Shown here one piece after another: positions 8,370 to 18,795 of a DNA stretch of 64,000 nucleotides. Numbering within the stretch: position 1 is the first letter of the stretch; each line of letters starts with the position of its first letter. The position numbers were made by a program, and so were the translations under genes. Where the stretch lies: NCBI RefSeq assembly GCF_000429305.1, contig NZ_AUBP01000002.1, forward strand, positions 1-64,000. The letters run 5' to 3'. The notes beneath the pieces are model-generated. The model ran no database searches. It worked only from the letters and a program-made list of their open reading frames with translations, and was not told where the DNA came from. This DNA is from Desulfovibrio inopinatus DSM 10711. Its GTDB lineage: Bacteria > Desulfobacterota > Desulfovibrionia > Desulfovibrionales > Desulfovibrionaceae.

Positions 8370-9344
8370 ATGCTTTCACGTGTGGCCGACGCTGTCTATT
8401 GGATGAGCCGATATCTTGAACGTGCTTTCAATCAAGCCCGATTTATTGATGTGAACTGGCTTTTGACTTTGGATACTCCGGATCATTATGGAGAACAGTG
8501 GGAACCGCTGGTGTCCACGACGGGTGATAGCGAGTTATTTTACAAACTGTATGAACGGGCCAGTCGAAAAAACGTCATTCAATTCATGACGTTCGACTTG
8601 AATTATACCAATTCCATTCGGTCATGCATGCGTTATGCTCGAGAAAATGCCCGAACCATTCGCGAAATGATCCCGACAGAAATGTGGGAAGAAATCAATA
8701 TCTTATATCATTTTGTCGAACGTGCGGCGACGCGTTCCGATGAGGTCGTCAATAATCCGTTTGCATTTTGCTCAGAAGTCAAACGTCGTGGGTTTGTGCT
8801 TGGCGGAATCACGTCATCAAGTATGGCGCGGGACGAAGTTTTCAATTTTTTGAATATGGGCCGTATGTTAGAACGTGCCGATAAAACATCGCGCTTGGTC
8901 GATGTGAAGTACTTTTTGCTTTTGCCTTCTGCACAAGACGTGAACACAACACTTGACCATATCCAATGGAGCGCTTTGTTGAAAGCAGCGTCGGCTTTTC
9001 AGGCATACCGTCATCTCTATGGTCCGATTCAGCCGGAGCGTGTTGTAGAGCTGTTGCTGTTTGACCATGAATTTCCACGGGGTGTTCTGCATTGTCTTGG
9101 CGAAGCGCAACACTGCTTACATGAGATTACAGGAACACGTGTCGGTCATTTCTCCAATGAAGCCGAAAAAAAACTTGGCTTGCTTGTGGCTGAACTCTCC
9201 TTCCATTCTGCGCTGGAAGTGATTGCCGATGGATTACATGAATTTACCGACAACCTTCAAAAGCGCATGAACAACATCGACGCGGCTATTTCCGATACGT
9301 TTTTTTCACCTTCACCGTTGCTTGACTCCTCTCAGGAACAGTGA
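8370..9344 (+). CDS. Alpha-E domain protein (DUF403)
   Basis: This 324-residue helical protein opens with MLSRVADAVYWMSRYLERA, the hallmark start of the alpha-E family, and has NFLNMGRMLERADKTSRLVDVKYF near the middle. The family is the regular partner of permuted ATP-grasp proteins and transglutaminases. It is proposed to act with them in peptide ligation, but it has no established activity. A GAGGAGG ribosome site precedes the ATG by 5 nt, and the gene starts 9 bp after the ATP-grasp stop. Confidence 0.92.
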   Translation: MLSRVADAVYWMSRYLERAFNQARFIDVNWLLTLDTPDHYGEQWEPLVSTTGDSELFYKLYERASRKNVIQFMTFDLNYTNSIRSCMRYARENARTIREMIPTEMWEEINILYHFVERAATRSDEVVNNPFAFCSEVKRRGFVLGGITSSSMARDEVFNFLNMGRMLERADKTSRLVDVKYFLLLPSAQDVNTTLDHIQWSALLKAASAFQAYRHLYGPIQPERVVELLLFDHEFPRGVLHCLGEAQHCLHEITGTRVGHFSNEAEKKLGLLVAELSFHSALEVIADGLHEFTDNLQKRMNNIDAAISDTFFSPSPLLDSSQEQ

Positions 9345-9357
9345 GAAATACAGTGTC

Positions 9358-10122
9358 ATGACATTCTGCCTCGGTATTACAGTCGATGAAGGGCTCGTCG
9401 GTATTGCCGACACGAGAATCACCTCCGGAACAGAGATGATAACAGCCCGAAAAGTAAGCGCCTATCAAAATGGATTTGGCGCGTTTTTTATTATGACTTC
9501 GGGATTGCGGAGTGTCCGTGACAAGATGTTGACCTACTTTGAAGAGCGGTTGGGGGAGATGGAGGATTCTCCGGAAAAGCTCTATAGAATGGTCAATCTT
9601 CTTGCCGAGGAATTACGCCGTGTGGCCATTGAAGATCGAGAACATCTGAATGCTGGAGGTTTGCATTTCAATCTCCATACCTTGGTTGGTGGACAACTGA
9701 CCGGGGATTCCAAGCATAGATTGTTTCTTATATATCCTGAAGGCAATTGGGTCGAAGTCGGAGAGGGTACGCCGTATTATATTATTGGCGAAGGTGGGTA
9801 CGGCAAGCCCGTGCTTGATCGGACATTGAAGCATTCCGACTCACTCAAGTTCGCTCTCAAAGTCGGGTGCCTTGCCTTTGATTCAACCCGTATTTCGGCA
9901 TCGGATGTGGATTTCCCCATTGATGTCGTCCTGTATTCCCGTCACAGCCATGAAATCGTCGAACATCGGTATGAGGCCACTGATCTTGCTGAAATTTCTT
10001 CCTGGTGGCAAAATCAACTTCGGAGTAGCGTCAATGAACTCCCATCGGAGTGGGTAGAAAATATCGCGGCTAAACTCAAGGCTGTCACACGTCGAACTGG
10101 TAGACATAAAGAGATGGAATAA
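9358..10122 (+). CDS. Anbu, proteasome-like peptidase
   Basis: This 254-residue protein belongs to the Ntn-hydrolase superfamily as the bacterial proteasome homologue Anbu. If Met1 is removed, Thr2 becomes the N-terminal nucleophile (MTFCLGITVDEGLVGIADTRI). Asp18 and Lys32, at the spacing expected for the catalytic triad, are present. SGLRSVRDKM, GGLHFNLHTLVGGQ and YIIGEGGYGKP follow the family pattern. The frame opens earlier at 9322, but only the ATG at 9358 places Thr second, so this start is preferred. It begins 13 bp after the alpha-E stop and ends 2 bp before the next gene. Confidence 0.9.
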   Translation: MTFCLGITVDEGLVGIADTRITSGTEMITARKVSAYQNGFGAFFIMTSGLRSVRDKMLTYFEERLGEMEDSPEKLYRMVNLLAEELRRVAIEDREHLNAGGLHFNLHTLVGGQLTGDSKHRLFLIYPEGNWVEVGEGTPYYIIGEGGYGKPVLDRTLKHSDSLKFALKVGCLAFDSTRISASDVDFPIDVVLYSRHSHEIVEHRYEATDLAEISSWWQNQLRSSVNELPSEWVENIAAKLKAVTRRTGRHKEME

Positions 10123-10124
10123 AC

Positions 10125-10982
10125 GTGCGTTTCGTCGCGCGGCATACAACACAGTATCATTTTTCCAGACCGGTGTTTCTTGAGCCACACTTCATTCGGC
10201 TCACACCGCGTCAGGACTTGACGCAACGTCTTGTTGCGTTCAACCTTGATATCGATCCTCTTCCAGCCGGTCGATTTGACGGTCTCGACGAAGAAGGCAA
10301 CGCTTGTATCCAGGTGTGGTTTGACGGATTCCATGATCATCTTGATATTTCAACACATTTCGAGGCCATAACCTTAAGGACTAATCCTTTTGGTTTTTTG
10401 CTGGAAAAACGCAGTCAATGCTTACCGGTTGCACTCTCTGCGGCGCAATCGGCAAGCTTATCCGCCTGTTTGACGCGTGCCTGGGCTGATAGCACTGCAA
10501 GTGATGAACTCGCGCACGATATTCAAGGAAATGTACAGAGTAGTCTGGATTTCCTTCTTCAGCTCAATATGTATCTTTTTGAGCATCTTGAAAAAATCGA
10601 GCGTCATGAACCAGGGATTTTGTCACCCAGAAAGGTGCTTTCTGAAAAGAAAGGCGCCTGTCGTGACACGGCCTGCGTTTTCGTTGATTGCTGTCGAGCT
10701 GTCGGTATTCCCGCACGCTTTGTCTCGGGATACCAATCCGGTGATCCGGATGTGCCCTACAATGAACTTCACGCCTGGGCCGAAGTTTTTTTACCTGGTC
10801 CGGGGTGGCTCGGATTTGATCCCACGCACGGCTTGGTTGCCGCTGACGACCATCTTGCTCTGGCCGCTTCGCACGATCCCATGCAAGCTGCACCGCTTCT
10901 CGGAACGTTTCGCGGAACGGATGCCCATTCCACGTTGACCCATCAAGTTGTTTTAGAACGAGTGGAAGAAGGAACGTTCTAA
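10125..10982 (+). CDS. Transglutaminase-like cysteine protease family protein
   Basis: This 285-residue protein starts at GTG. It has an N-terminal beta domain typical of bacterial transglutaminase-like proteins (YHFSRPVFLEPHFIRLTPR), then the papain-fold core. The probable triad is Cys in GACRDTACVFVDCCRAVG, His in ELHAWAEVFLPG and Asp in WLGFDPTHG. As last gene of the Anbu operon it may cleave or transfer isopeptide bonds made by the ATP-grasp protein. It starts 2 bp after anbu and its stop lies 4 bp from the convergent VTT gene. Confidence 0.9.
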   Translation: MRFVARHTTQYHFSRPVFLEPHFIRLTPRQDLTQRLVAFNLDIDPLPAGRFDGLDEEGNACIQVWFDGFHDHLDISTHFEAITLRTNPFGFLLEKRSQCLPVALSAAQSASLSACLTRAWADSTASDELAHDIQGNVQSSLDFLLQLNMYLFEHLEKIERHEPGILSPRKVLSEKKGACRDTACVFVDCCRAVGIPARFVSGYQSGDPDVPYNELHAWAEVFLPGPGWLGFDPTHGLVAADDHLALAASHDPMQAAPLLGTFRGTDAHSTLTHQVVLERVEEGTF

Positions 10983-10986
10983 ACGA

Positions 10987-11691
10987 TCACTTTTCGTACT
11001 CGATTCCAGCTCTTTTCGTGCGAATAAACTGCACAATTTTTTTTGCAATAAGTGGAAACAGACCCAGCAATGCAAAAGAGATGAGCAGTCCCGGTGAGAC
11101 AATGTCCGCCAAGGACTGGATTTGCCCAAGCTCTTTGCCAGCATTGATGTAGACGGCGGTTCCTGGAAGCATGCCGAGTTGAGAGACCCAATAAAATGTC
11201 AGGAGCGGCATTTTAGTTAATCCCATAACCAGATTGATGACAAAAAAAGGAAAAATGGGAATAAGGCGCAAGGTGAAGAGATAGAAGGCGCCTTCGTTTT
11301 CAATTCCTTGATTAATTTTTACAAGTTTATCCGGAAATCGTTCTTGAACGGTCTGGCCGAGGATATATCGAGCGACAAAGCAGGCACAGGTTGCACCAAT
11401 GGTACTGGCAAAGGAGACAAGGACAACGCCGACCCAAAATCCAAAAAGTGCTCCACCGGCCAGACTCATCACCGCTGCACCGGGCAAGCTCAGCGCTGTG
11501 ACTACGACATAGATAAGGAAATATCCTCCGAGAAAGGCAAGTGTATTCTCAGCATAGAGTGAGGCAAGCTGTTGCTGGGATGATTTGAGATAATCAAGAG
11601 TCAGGTATTGACCGAGATCAAACGCAAAGAAGATATAGAGCACGGCGCCGATCGCTGTAAGAATGGCCAGTCGTTTAAGGAGTGTTATCAC
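10987..11691 (-). CDS. VTT-domain membrane protein (TVP38/TMEM64, DedA superfamily)
   Basis: This 234-residue inner-membrane protein has an N-terminal transmembrane segment, a VTT core with SLPGAAVMSLAGGALFGFWVGV and FASTIGATCACFVARY, and a second conserved motif LRLIPIFPFFVINLVMGLTKM. The fold is linked to lipid handling, and its transported substrate is not established. The GTG start has CAGGAG about 8 nt upstream. It converges on the transglutaminase gene with only 4 bp between stops. Confidence 0.88.
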   Translation of the reverse strand: MITLLKRLAILTAIGAVLYIFFAFDLGQYLTLDYLKSSQQQLASLYAENTLAFLGGYFLIYVVVTALSLPGAAVMSLAGGALFGFWVGVVLVSFASTIGATCACFVARYILGQTVQERFPDKLVKINQGIENEGAFYLFTLRLIPIFPFFVINLVMGLTKMPLLTFYWVSQLGMLPGTAVYINAGKELGQIQSLADIVSPGLLISFALLGLFPLIAKKIVQFIRTKRAGIEYEK

Positions 11692-11854
11692 GAAATTGCT
11701 CCTGGTATGTCTTATTGGGATTGGACGTCATGACGCGAAAATGATGTTTTTTGTTACTCTATCTTTCTGAATATGGCGAGTTCATGTGAGGAATGCCAGA
11801 GGACAATATATTTTGGGTCAGTGCGTTGTACCTATTGAATCTGATTAATTATAT

Positions 11855-14545
11855 TTATGCTTCCGGTGTCGCTGTGGGAGCGCTGGCTGCTTGAAGACAG
11901 ATATGGAGGGTTGTACTGCTTTCGTCGGTACTGAAATCAATGGTTCCGCCCATGGTTTGAACAATGAGCTTTGCAGAATATGACCCTAATCCAGTTCCGA
12001 ATTTCTTACCAGCAGTAACATATTTTTCAAAGAAGCTATCCCGGATTTCCGGAGGGACAGCGCCTTTGTTATGAATATCGATGCGAACTGGATCGTCCAA
12101 TATGATATTGATACGTATGGCATGGTCGTTCGGCGAAGCTTCGGCAGCGTTTTTGATGAGATTTTCTATCAGAGTCGATAAAAGAAGTTCTTCTGCTTGA
12201 ACATAAATAACAACATCGGTGGGGAGAGGCTGGTGATTGAGGTTGAACTCAATGGTAATACCTCGTGAGAGATGCGGGCGAAGTACGGCTGGGCAGAGGA
12301 AGCGTAAGAACGCAGCGAGATCAATAGGTTTGAGATGCGGTTCATAGCGACCGGTTTCCATTTTATAGAGATCCAGAGAAAAATTGATCATCGCCAGCAT
12401 TCGTTGGCAAGTGTTTTCAAGTTCGTTGAGGATTTCCAATTGATCTGGAGTTGTATCCTTGAAATGGGAAATGACTTTGAGTCCTGATATTGTTGAAATG
12501 AGTGGACTTTTCAGATCATGACGCGTGATGCGTTCAACATCGTCCCGGAGTGTTTCAAGTTCTTTTTTCTGAGAAATATCGGTGACAAATCCTTTATAAT
12601 GACGAATTTTTCCGTCCTTGTCTCGCATAGCACGAACATTGCGCGACGACCAAAAGACTGAACCATCGCGACGTTTGGACAACACTTCAAAATTGATCAC
12701 TTCATCGTTGTCTTCAATCAATTGAACCATTTCTTCTCGCCGGTTCGGGTCATCGTAAAGTTGGGTGGCAATATTGCTAACTTCTTTCACCATTTGTGCT
12801 GGAGAAGCATATCCATGCATGGTTGCAAACTCGGGATTGACATTGAGATAGCGACCACGAGGCAGTGATTGATATATCCCGACAGGAGCGTTGAGGAAGA
12901 TTGAATGGTAGCGCTCTTCGGCCTGACGCAATTTGCGTTCGGCTTTTTTACGCTTGGTAATATCTTCCACAATGCCCATGAGGTATTCTCTTCCCGAAGG
13001 GTCTTCGAGCATGGTCATGTGAATACGGGCAACGAAATATGTTCCATTTTTTCGACGAAAATGATCTTCTATGGAAACAGATTCTGGATTTTGGCGAATG
13101 CGTTTAAGAATCTCTTTGCGTTGTGACGGATTGACATAGAGTTCTCGGGCGATGTCTTTGATCTTAGTGACGACCTGCCGAGGGGATTCATATCCAAGAA
13201 TGTTTGCAAGACATTGATTGACTTCAATAAACCGACCATCAAGATTAGTTGTAAAAACACCAAGGGGAGAGTTCTCAAAGAACGTTCGATACCGGTTTTT
13301 GGCATCGCGTAGAATTTTTTCAGTACGTTTTTCCTGAGTGATATCCAAAATCGTCCCTTCTATTCGAGAGGGATTGCCTGTAGCATCATACTCCACACGG
13401 GCACTGCTTCGTCCGTAGCGTAATTCACCGGTACTTGTGAAAAAACGCAGTTCGAGATTGGAATATCCTCCCTGTTTTCGAGTAAGCCGCGAGGCATTGT
13501 CTACAATTTCTCGATCTTCAGGATGGACACATTGTAGAAGATCTTCAAAAGAAGGCGTTGGATCACTTGGAGACTTCCCGAGCATGCGGAACAACTCGTC
13601 CGACCACAGACTCTCACCAGCAATCAGGTCGTACTCAAAACTGCCGATATGGGCCATGGTTTGAGCAACTTTAAGGCGACGTTCGCTTCTTGTCTGCTCT
13701 TCTTCAGACCGTTTGATTTCTGTAATATCTTGGCTGTAAATAGCAATTTGTCGGACTTGACCGCGTAAATCGGCGACAGGGTACAGCACATGCTTGAAAT
13801 GTTTTCCTTGGGTTTGATCAAAAAAAGTAACAGGCGCATTTTCCCGCACAACGGCGTTGAGTCGTTGGAGTCGTGAAGAAACCACATCCGCAGGAACAAA
13901 GGATAAAATATTGTGACCTTCCATCTGCTTTGGGGTTAATCCCATGCGATGTGCCAGACTGGCATTGGCTGCAATGATATCGTATTGTGTGTCGACAAGT
14001 GCCGCATAGTCGGCAGTGGCATCGAGTAATGCGCGAAACGCGTTTTGACTCTCAGCGAGGGCTTCATACACTGTTTCCTGACACGTGATGTCCTCCATGA
14101 CACAATAGCAATACACAGTGCCCTTCGCATCATCAGGAAATGTGCGGATCGAAAACAGCGCACTGACCAGTGATCCGTTTTTGTGGCGTATGATGAGTTG
14201 GATATCGTTGACAACACCATCTTTGAGAAAGATAGAATACGAATCTTTAAATAACGCTATTGATTGTTCATCAAGAAAATCAAGAAAAAGCTGACCAATG
14301 ACGTCGGAGCGGGTATAGCCGAACAGTTCCAGCCACGCTGCATTCACACTTACAATGCGGCCAGTTGTATCAAGATTATGACAGGCCAGAGGAAGGTGAT
14401 CGAATAAATGAAAGCTGGTTGGGGCATATTGAACATTCTCGGCACGAAGTCGAGTGATTTCGGTTTCCAATTCGGCAACACGACGACGTAACTCTTCATA
14501 TTCAGGAGTTTTGGGTTGAGGGGAGTCAATATCGTGCTCGTGCAT
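11855..14545 (-). CDS. Multi-PAS sensor histidine kinase
   Basis: This 896-residue protein lacks a membrane segment and is a cytosolic sensor. After a short coiled coil it has about five PAS modules: near residues 45-160, 170-275, 295-405 (PAS fold 3, with SLWSDELFRMLG), 415-530 and 540-655. The phosphoacceptor His is in ITRHDLKSPLIS near 675. The HATPase domain runs to the end (ENLIKNAAEASPNDH, FGTGLGSYSAKLI). AGGA precedes the ATG. No response regulator is adjacent. The RHDLKSPL box is shared with the kinase at 24081-25898, so the two are paralogues. The ligands are unknown. Confidence 0.92.
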   Translation of the reverse strand: MHEHDIDSPQPKTPEYEELRRRVAELETEITRLRAENVQYAPTSFHLFDHLPLACHNLDTTGRIVSVNAAWLELFGYTRSDVIGQLFLDFLDEQSIALFKDSYSIFLKDGVVNDIQLIIRHKNGSLVSALFSIRTFPDDAKGTVYCYCVMEDITCQETVYEALAESQNAFRALLDATADYAALVDTQYDIIAANASLAHRMGLTPKQMEGHNILSFVPADVVSSRLQRLNAVVRENAPVTFFDQTQGKHFKHVLYPVADLRGQVRQIAIYSQDITEIKRSEEEQTRSERRLKVAQTMAHIGSFEYDLIAGESLWSDELFRMLGKSPSDPTPSFEDLLQCVHPEDREIVDNASRLTRKQGGYSNLELRFFTSTGELRYGRSSARVEYDATGNPSRIEGTILDITQEKRTEKILRDAKNRYRTFFENSPLGVFTTNLDGRFIEVNQCLANILGYESPRQVVTKIKDIARELYVNPSQRKEILKRIRQNPESVSIEDHFRRKNGTYFVARIHMTMLEDPSGREYLMGIVEDITKRKKAERKLRQAEERYHSIFLNAPVGIYQSLPRGRYLNVNPEFATMHGYASPAQMVKEVSNIATQLYDDPNRREEMVQLIEDNDEVINFEVLSKRRDGSVFWSSRNVRAMRDKDGKIRHYKGFVTDISQKKELETLRDDVERITRHDLKSPLISTISGLKVISHFKDTTPDQLEILNELENTCQRMLAMINFSLDLYKMETGRYEPHLKPIDLAAFLRFLCPAVLRPHLSRGITIEFNLNHQPLPTDVVIYVQAEELLLSTLIENLIKNAAEASPNDHAIRINIILDDPVRIDIHNKGAVPPEIRDSFFEKYVTAGKKFGTGLGSYSAKLIVQTMGGTIDFSTDESSTTLHICLQAASAPTATPEA

Positions 14546-14764
14546 GACGTCCTGTCTGTTGTTTCATGTTGCCAAGAGGTACGGAAGATTGTGGAGTCGA
14601 AAAAAGAAAAGACTGTATACAAGATAAAAAACGATACCGGTGCGTCAAGGAAAAGCCAAGAGAAGCATGGGCTGAACTCGACTATTTTTTTATAATTTGA
14701 CGTTTTTTGCGGAAGAGATCAATCGTTTCAGTAGAATATCGATACGAGCCATAAGGAGTGTACC

Positions 14765-15301
14765 ATGGAGAAAAAATTGATTGTAAAGACAACATCAGTG
14801 TTTGTCGTACTGTGTATTGCGTTAATTTTTATGAAGTCATTGGTACATGCACAGGATATGGTTGCTGGTCCAAAGACGTTCAATGGATATGTCTTTGGAG
14901 AGACTCCACGACATATGTCTGCTTGGACAAAAATCAAGCATAAAAATGGTATTAATTTTTTTGTAAATCCTGATGAGACGTATACTCTTGGTGATACAAC
15001 TCCTCTAGTCGTTTACGGTGTGACAAATAGGAAGTTGTATAGTGTATATGTGGAAGTTAAATCTGCAAAAATATTGGCCGATTTGTACAATGAATTGACA
15101 GAAAAATATGGTCAAGCTGAGGAGTCACAGGAAGGAAATGTCGAAATTTATCGATTTAAAGACAATTTACTCAAAATTAAATTGAAGTACAATAAAGAAG
15201 GTCAGTCCATGAAAATAGCGTACTATTTTATTCCTTCCGAATTGGAGACCAGCATACCTTTGCATAAGATGGCTGACGAAGCCTTTGACGAGCTGCAATA
15301 A
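14765..15301 (+). CDS. Exported protein of unknown function
   Basis: This 178-residue protein has an N-terminal signal peptide: Lys-rich start, hydrophobic VFVVLCIALIFM, and a probable cut after VHA. The mature part has YVFGETPRHMSAWTKI, then alternating beta and helix including ADLYNELTEKYGQAEE and FKDNLLKIKLKY. This pattern recalls small periplasmic proteins that compare or bind a ligand, but the family is not recognised. AAGGAG lies 8 nt before the ATG and a strong terminator follows, so it is a single-gene unit. Confidence 0.75.
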   Translation: MEKKLIVKTTSVFVVLCIALIFMKSLVHAQDMVAGPKTFNGYVFGETPRHMSAWTKIKHKNGINFFVNPDETYTLGDTTPLVVYGVTNRKLYSVYVEVKSAKILADLYNELTEKYGQAEESQEGNVEIYRFKDNLLKIKLKYNKEGQSMKIAYYFIPSELETSIPLHKMADEAFDELQ

Positions 15302-15330
15302 ATAAGCTCGATAGAGTGTTATAATATGGA

Positions 15331-15374
15331 AACCCGACCATGGAAGATTCTACTGAATCTTCCATGGTCGGGTT
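15331..15374 (+). terminator. Rho-independent terminator
   Basis: A perfect 20-bp stem (15331-15350 with 15355-15374) with a TACT loop is followed by CTTGTTTTTT. It lies 30 bp past the stop of the exported protein. Confidence 0.92.
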
Positions 15375-15691
15375 CTTGTTTTTTGTGTGGCATGAATTTT
15401 ATTAATGTTTATTGTTGAGTGTACAGTATTGTTACCATATTGATTTTCTTTTTGTCTGCTATCTTGTCGTTTTTCACAATATAACCGGATTGTATTGGTT
15501 TTATTGTTATACCAAATCTTTCAGGTTGCGACAGCTTCCCATGTGAATGAATATGATATTCAGTCTCTTATTGACAAAAAATGTCATTATGAGAAGAGCT
15601 TGTTTCCCTTTAGCATATTTATCGCCGACAACAGTGAGTTTGATGTCAAGAGTTGGAGAGAACAACGCGACATCGGATTTGAGGAGAGTAT

Positions 15692-18070
15692 ATGGGCAGC
15701 TTTACCGAGAAAATCAACGTTCGACTCATTCTCATCGTATTTTTTTCGATTTTTTTATGTACAGGAGGACTTGTTTATTACGTCAATACGGCAACAAAGA
15801 ATCTTGTCGTTGAAAATGAAACACGATCCATGAAAACAATAGGTGATGGGATTGCTCTCGCGTTATCAAACACTCTTGAGAGTGCGCGAGCATTGGCAAC
15901 AACATTGGCAGCTCAGCATGCGGTTATTCAAATTCTTTCCGGAGATGATTCCAGCAAACCAAGTCTTGAATATGAATATAACTCCTTAATCTCATCAGAT
16001 GTGACATACTCTGGGATCATTGTGTCGTCGCTGGATGGAAAGCCATTATTGGCGGTGAGTACCGCAAATACTCATTTTTCAGATATTGATGTGAAGAATG
16101 CTTCCTGGTTCACAACCGCGCGCAATCAGAACCGGGAAGTCATTTCCAGCTCTCTTCTCTTTATGGACTCGAAGAAATCCGCTCTGTTGCCTATTTCTGC
16201 ACCGATATCAGATGAATCTGGCAAACAACTCGGTATTTTGACCATCTTTCTCGATTGGAATTCGTTTACGTCTCGTTTTTTGGATTCAGTGCGGGTGGCT
16301 GGAGCAGGATATGGATATATTCTGGACAAAGAGGGAAACGTCATTGGACATGCTGTCGATAAAAATTTGATTCGCAAGAGTGTTGCTTCGTTCGAATTCG
16401 TACAAAAAGCCCTCTCCATGAAGAATGGCGTTCTTGAATACGATTGGAAAGGCAAAAAGAAGATCATGTCCATGTCGTATGTTCCAGCAACAGGATATAT
16501 TGTCTCAATGACTGCTTTTGACGACGAACTTTCAGCCTCGGCAACAAAAGGACAGGGAGTGATCATCGGCGCCGGGATGATTATGGCACTCCTTGTCTGC
16601 ACCATTATTATTTTCTTTGTCCGGACTTTTATCATTAAACCGCTGAATACAATCGTTCATTTCACTCAACAGATCGCATCCGGTGATTTTGGTACAACAC
16701 TCGAAAATACGTTTATTTGTGAACTCTCGGTGTTGGCCCAAAATATCATTTACATGGTGGATGAAATCAAAAACAAACTCGGTTTCGCCCAGGGGGTGCT
16801 CAACGGAATACCTGTACCATGTGGCATTATCGGACCCGATTTCAATATTGTCTGGGCGAACGAATCTATTGCTGATTTTCTTGAAAAACCCAAATCGGCT
16901 CAAGAATATATCGGACAGTCTTCTGGGGAGTTCTATTATAACGACCCTTCCAGGGAAACCTTGTCGGATAAAGCCATCAAAGAACGGAAGCAGTTGTCTG
17001 CAGAGCTTGAATACACAACGCCAAGTGGAATTGTGAAACACGTCGCTGTGACCACAACGCCATTTTATGATCTTGATGACGAGTTGCTTGGCTCCATATC
17101 ATTTTGGCTTGATGTATCGGAAATTCGAAAAGGACAGTTAAAGTCTGAAAAACAACGACAATCCGTTGAAGCCGCGGCAGTTCGTGCCGATGATGTTGCC
17201 CGTAGGCTGTCCGTTGCTGCCGATGAACTTAACGCCCAAATCGATGAAGCCAACAATGGTTCGCAGGTTCAACGCGACCGTGTATCGGAAACAGCGACCG
17301 CCATGGAGCAAATGAATGCGACTGTTCTTGAAGTGGCAAGAAATGCCGGACAAGCTGCCCAGGGAGTTATGGACGCTAAAGATAAAGCCTTTGAAGGGGA
17401 TGAAACCGTCAACCGCATGACGACGTCCATAGTGCAAATCCACCATGGTGCCACGCAGTTGCAGACATCCATGGAAGAACTTGGACACAAGGCCGAGTCT
17501 ATTGGCAGTGTATTGGGCGTTATTCGTGATATTGCCGACCAAACGAATCTTCTTGCCCTGAATGCAGCTATTGAAGCTGCCCGCGCAGGAGAGACCGGTC
17601 GGGGTTTTGCCGTCGTCGCCGACGAAGTCCGCAAACTTGCGGAAAAGACGATGGAAGCAACCAAACAGGTCAATGAAGCCATTGCCGATATCCAGACATC
17701 GGCCCGGGAAAATGTCGAAGCCACAGAACAATCGGTGGAGGCTATTGTAGCCACAACTTCATTGGCCGATGCATCGCGAAGTCTTTTGTCTGAAATTGTA
17801 GAGATGGTGCAGAGTGCGGCTGATCAGGTGCATTCCATTGCCGCAGCATCGGAAGAACAATCGTCGGCCAGTGAGCAGATCAACGCTTCAACGGAAGAGA
17901 TTAATCGTATTGCGACGGAATCAAGTCTGATTATGCAAGAATCGACCAAAGCCGTTCAAGATGTGGCGGAATTGGCTATGGAACTCGGCATAATCACTCA
18001 TGATATGACCCATAGCAATGAAACGCATACGATGAAATCCTTGCCGTCATCTCACAAAAACGCAAGATAG
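15692..18070 (+). CDS. Methyl-accepting chemotaxis protein with Cache and PAS domains
   Basis: This 792-residue receptor has TM1 near residues 12-32, a periplasmic Cache sensor to about 275, TM2 near 288-310, a HAMP domain ([20 protein letters not shown]), and a cytoplasmic PAS domain around 370-470. The signalling coiled coil carries the conserved hairpin [19 protein letters not shown] near 615. It should relay an unknown small-molecule signal to CheA/CheW. No CheR-binding pentapeptide is seen at the C-terminus. GAGGAG precedes the ATG by about 6 nt. The 390 bp before it hold the upstream terminator and presumably the promoter. Confidence 0.94.
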   Translation: MGSFTEKINVRLILIVFFSIFLCTGGLVYYVNTATKNLVVENETRSMKTIGDGIALALSNTLESARALATTLAAQHAVIQILSGDDSSKPSLEYEYNSLISSDVTYSGIIVSSLDGKPLLAVSTANTHFSDIDVKNASWFTTARNQNREVISSSLLFMDSKKSALLPISAPISDESGKQLGILTIFLDWNSFTSRFLDSVRVAGAGYGYILDKEGNVIGHAVDKNLIRKSVASFEFVQKALSMKNGVLEYDWKGKKKIMSMSYVPATGYIVSMTAFDDELSASATKGQGVIIGAGMIMALLVCTIIIFFVRTFIIKPLNTIVHFTQQIASGDFGTTLENTFICELSVLAQNIIYMVDEIKNKLGFAQGVLNGIPVPCGIIGPDFNIVWANESIADFLEKPKSAQEYIGQSSGEFYYNDPSRETLSDKAIKERKQLSAELEYTTPSGIVKHVAVTTTPFYDLDDELLGSISFWLDVSEIRKGQLKSEKQRQSVEAAAVRADDVARRLSVAADELNAQIDEANNGSQVQRDRVSETATAMEQMNATVLEVARNAGQAAQGVMDAKDKAFEGDETVNRMTTSIVQIHHGATQLQTSMEELGHKAESIGSVLGVIRDIADQTNLLALNAAIEAARAGETGRGFAVVADEVRKLAEKTMEATKQVNEAIADIQTSARENVEATEQSVEAIVATTSLADASRSLLSEIVEMVQSAADQVHSIAAASEEQSSASEQINASTEEINRIATESSLIMQESTKAVQDVAELAMELGIITHDMTHSNETHTMKSLPSSHKNAR

Positions 18071-18083
18071 CCTATCTTGAGAA

Positions 18084-18115
18084 AAGGAATCCCGCTCTAT
18101 GGAACGGGATTCCTT
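18084..18115 (-). terminator. Shared terminator of converging genes
   Basis: AAGGAATCCCG (18084-18094) pairs with CGGGATTCCTT (18105-18115). On the minus strand it is followed by TTTTC. It lies between the converging stops of the chemotaxis receptor and hsp20. Confidence 0.7.
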
Positions 18116-18150
18116 GATGTATGCGAAAAGAGCGTGATAAAAAGTCGGAA

Positions 18151-18708
18151 TTACGCCGTATTAACGTCAATCTTCTTCACGTCGGATGGAGCTGGTTGGG
18201 TCCGGGCGATGGTCAACGTGAGGATACCGTCTTTGTGGCTGGCCTGAATGGATTCGGGATCGACATCATCAGGCAGGGCAAGAACACGCTGGAATGAACC
18301 ATAGCTTCGTTCCATGCGATAGTATCCTTTGCTCTTGTCTTCATCCTTATGTTCGTACTTTTTTTCTCCACGGATAATGAGCGCATCGCCGCGCAGTTCG
18401 ACCGTGATATCCTTGTCGCTGACGCCAGGCAGCTCGACCGTGACAACGTATTCCTTTTCAGTTCCTCCGATATCGAGATGTGGCCTGAGCATGGCTTGTT
18501 CGGTTTCCGTATCGAACAGGCTCGGAAACCGTCCAGGAGAAAAGAATCGTCCACGAAAAGCGTCTTCAAACAATCGGTCAATGTCGGAATGCAATCTGTC
18601 TACAGATGAGACTGGTTGTGCCGCGTTCTTGGCCGGGACAGGCGATTGTTCGTCGCGAGCCTCTTCCTTTTTGAACCAATTCCACGGGCTGAGTTTGGAA
18701 ACGTCCAT
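18151..18708 (-). CDS. Small heat-shock protein, Hsp20 family
   Basis: This 185-residue chaperone holds unfolding proteins without ATP. The alpha-crystallin domain covers about residues 80-175: PHLDIGGTEKEYVVTVELPGVSDKDITVEL, then GDALIIRGEKKYEHKDED, YGSFQRVLALPDDVD and SHKDGILTLTIART. The N-terminal arm is longer than usual and charged. The open frame extends to 18780, but MDVSKLSPWNWF at 18708 has GGAGG about 7 nt upstream. A candidate promoter lies 45-70 bp before it. Confidence 0.93.
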   Translation of the reverse strand: MDVSKLSPWNWFKKEEARDEQSPVPAKNAAQPVSSVDRLHSDIDRLFEDAFRGRFFSPGRFPSLFDTETEQAMLRPHLDIGGTEKEYVVTVELPGVSDKDITVELRGDALIIRGEKKYEHKDEDKSKGYYRMERSYGSFQRVLALPDDVDPESIQASHKDGILTLTIARTQPAPSDVKKIDVNTA

Positions 18709-18752
18709 AAAACAACCTCCTTTCCTTGGTTTATATTGATGACCATGCATGC

Positions 18753-18780
18753 AAAATAAAACGACCGTGTGCACAGTCAA
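18753..18780 (-). promoter_or_regulatory. Candidate promoter of hsp20
   Basis: Read on the minus strand, TTGACT (18775-18780) and TATTTT (18753-18758) are separated by 16 bp, resembling a housekeeping promoter. The -10 is imperfect. Confidence 0.4.
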
Positions 18781-18795
18781 TAACCCTCTATTTCG

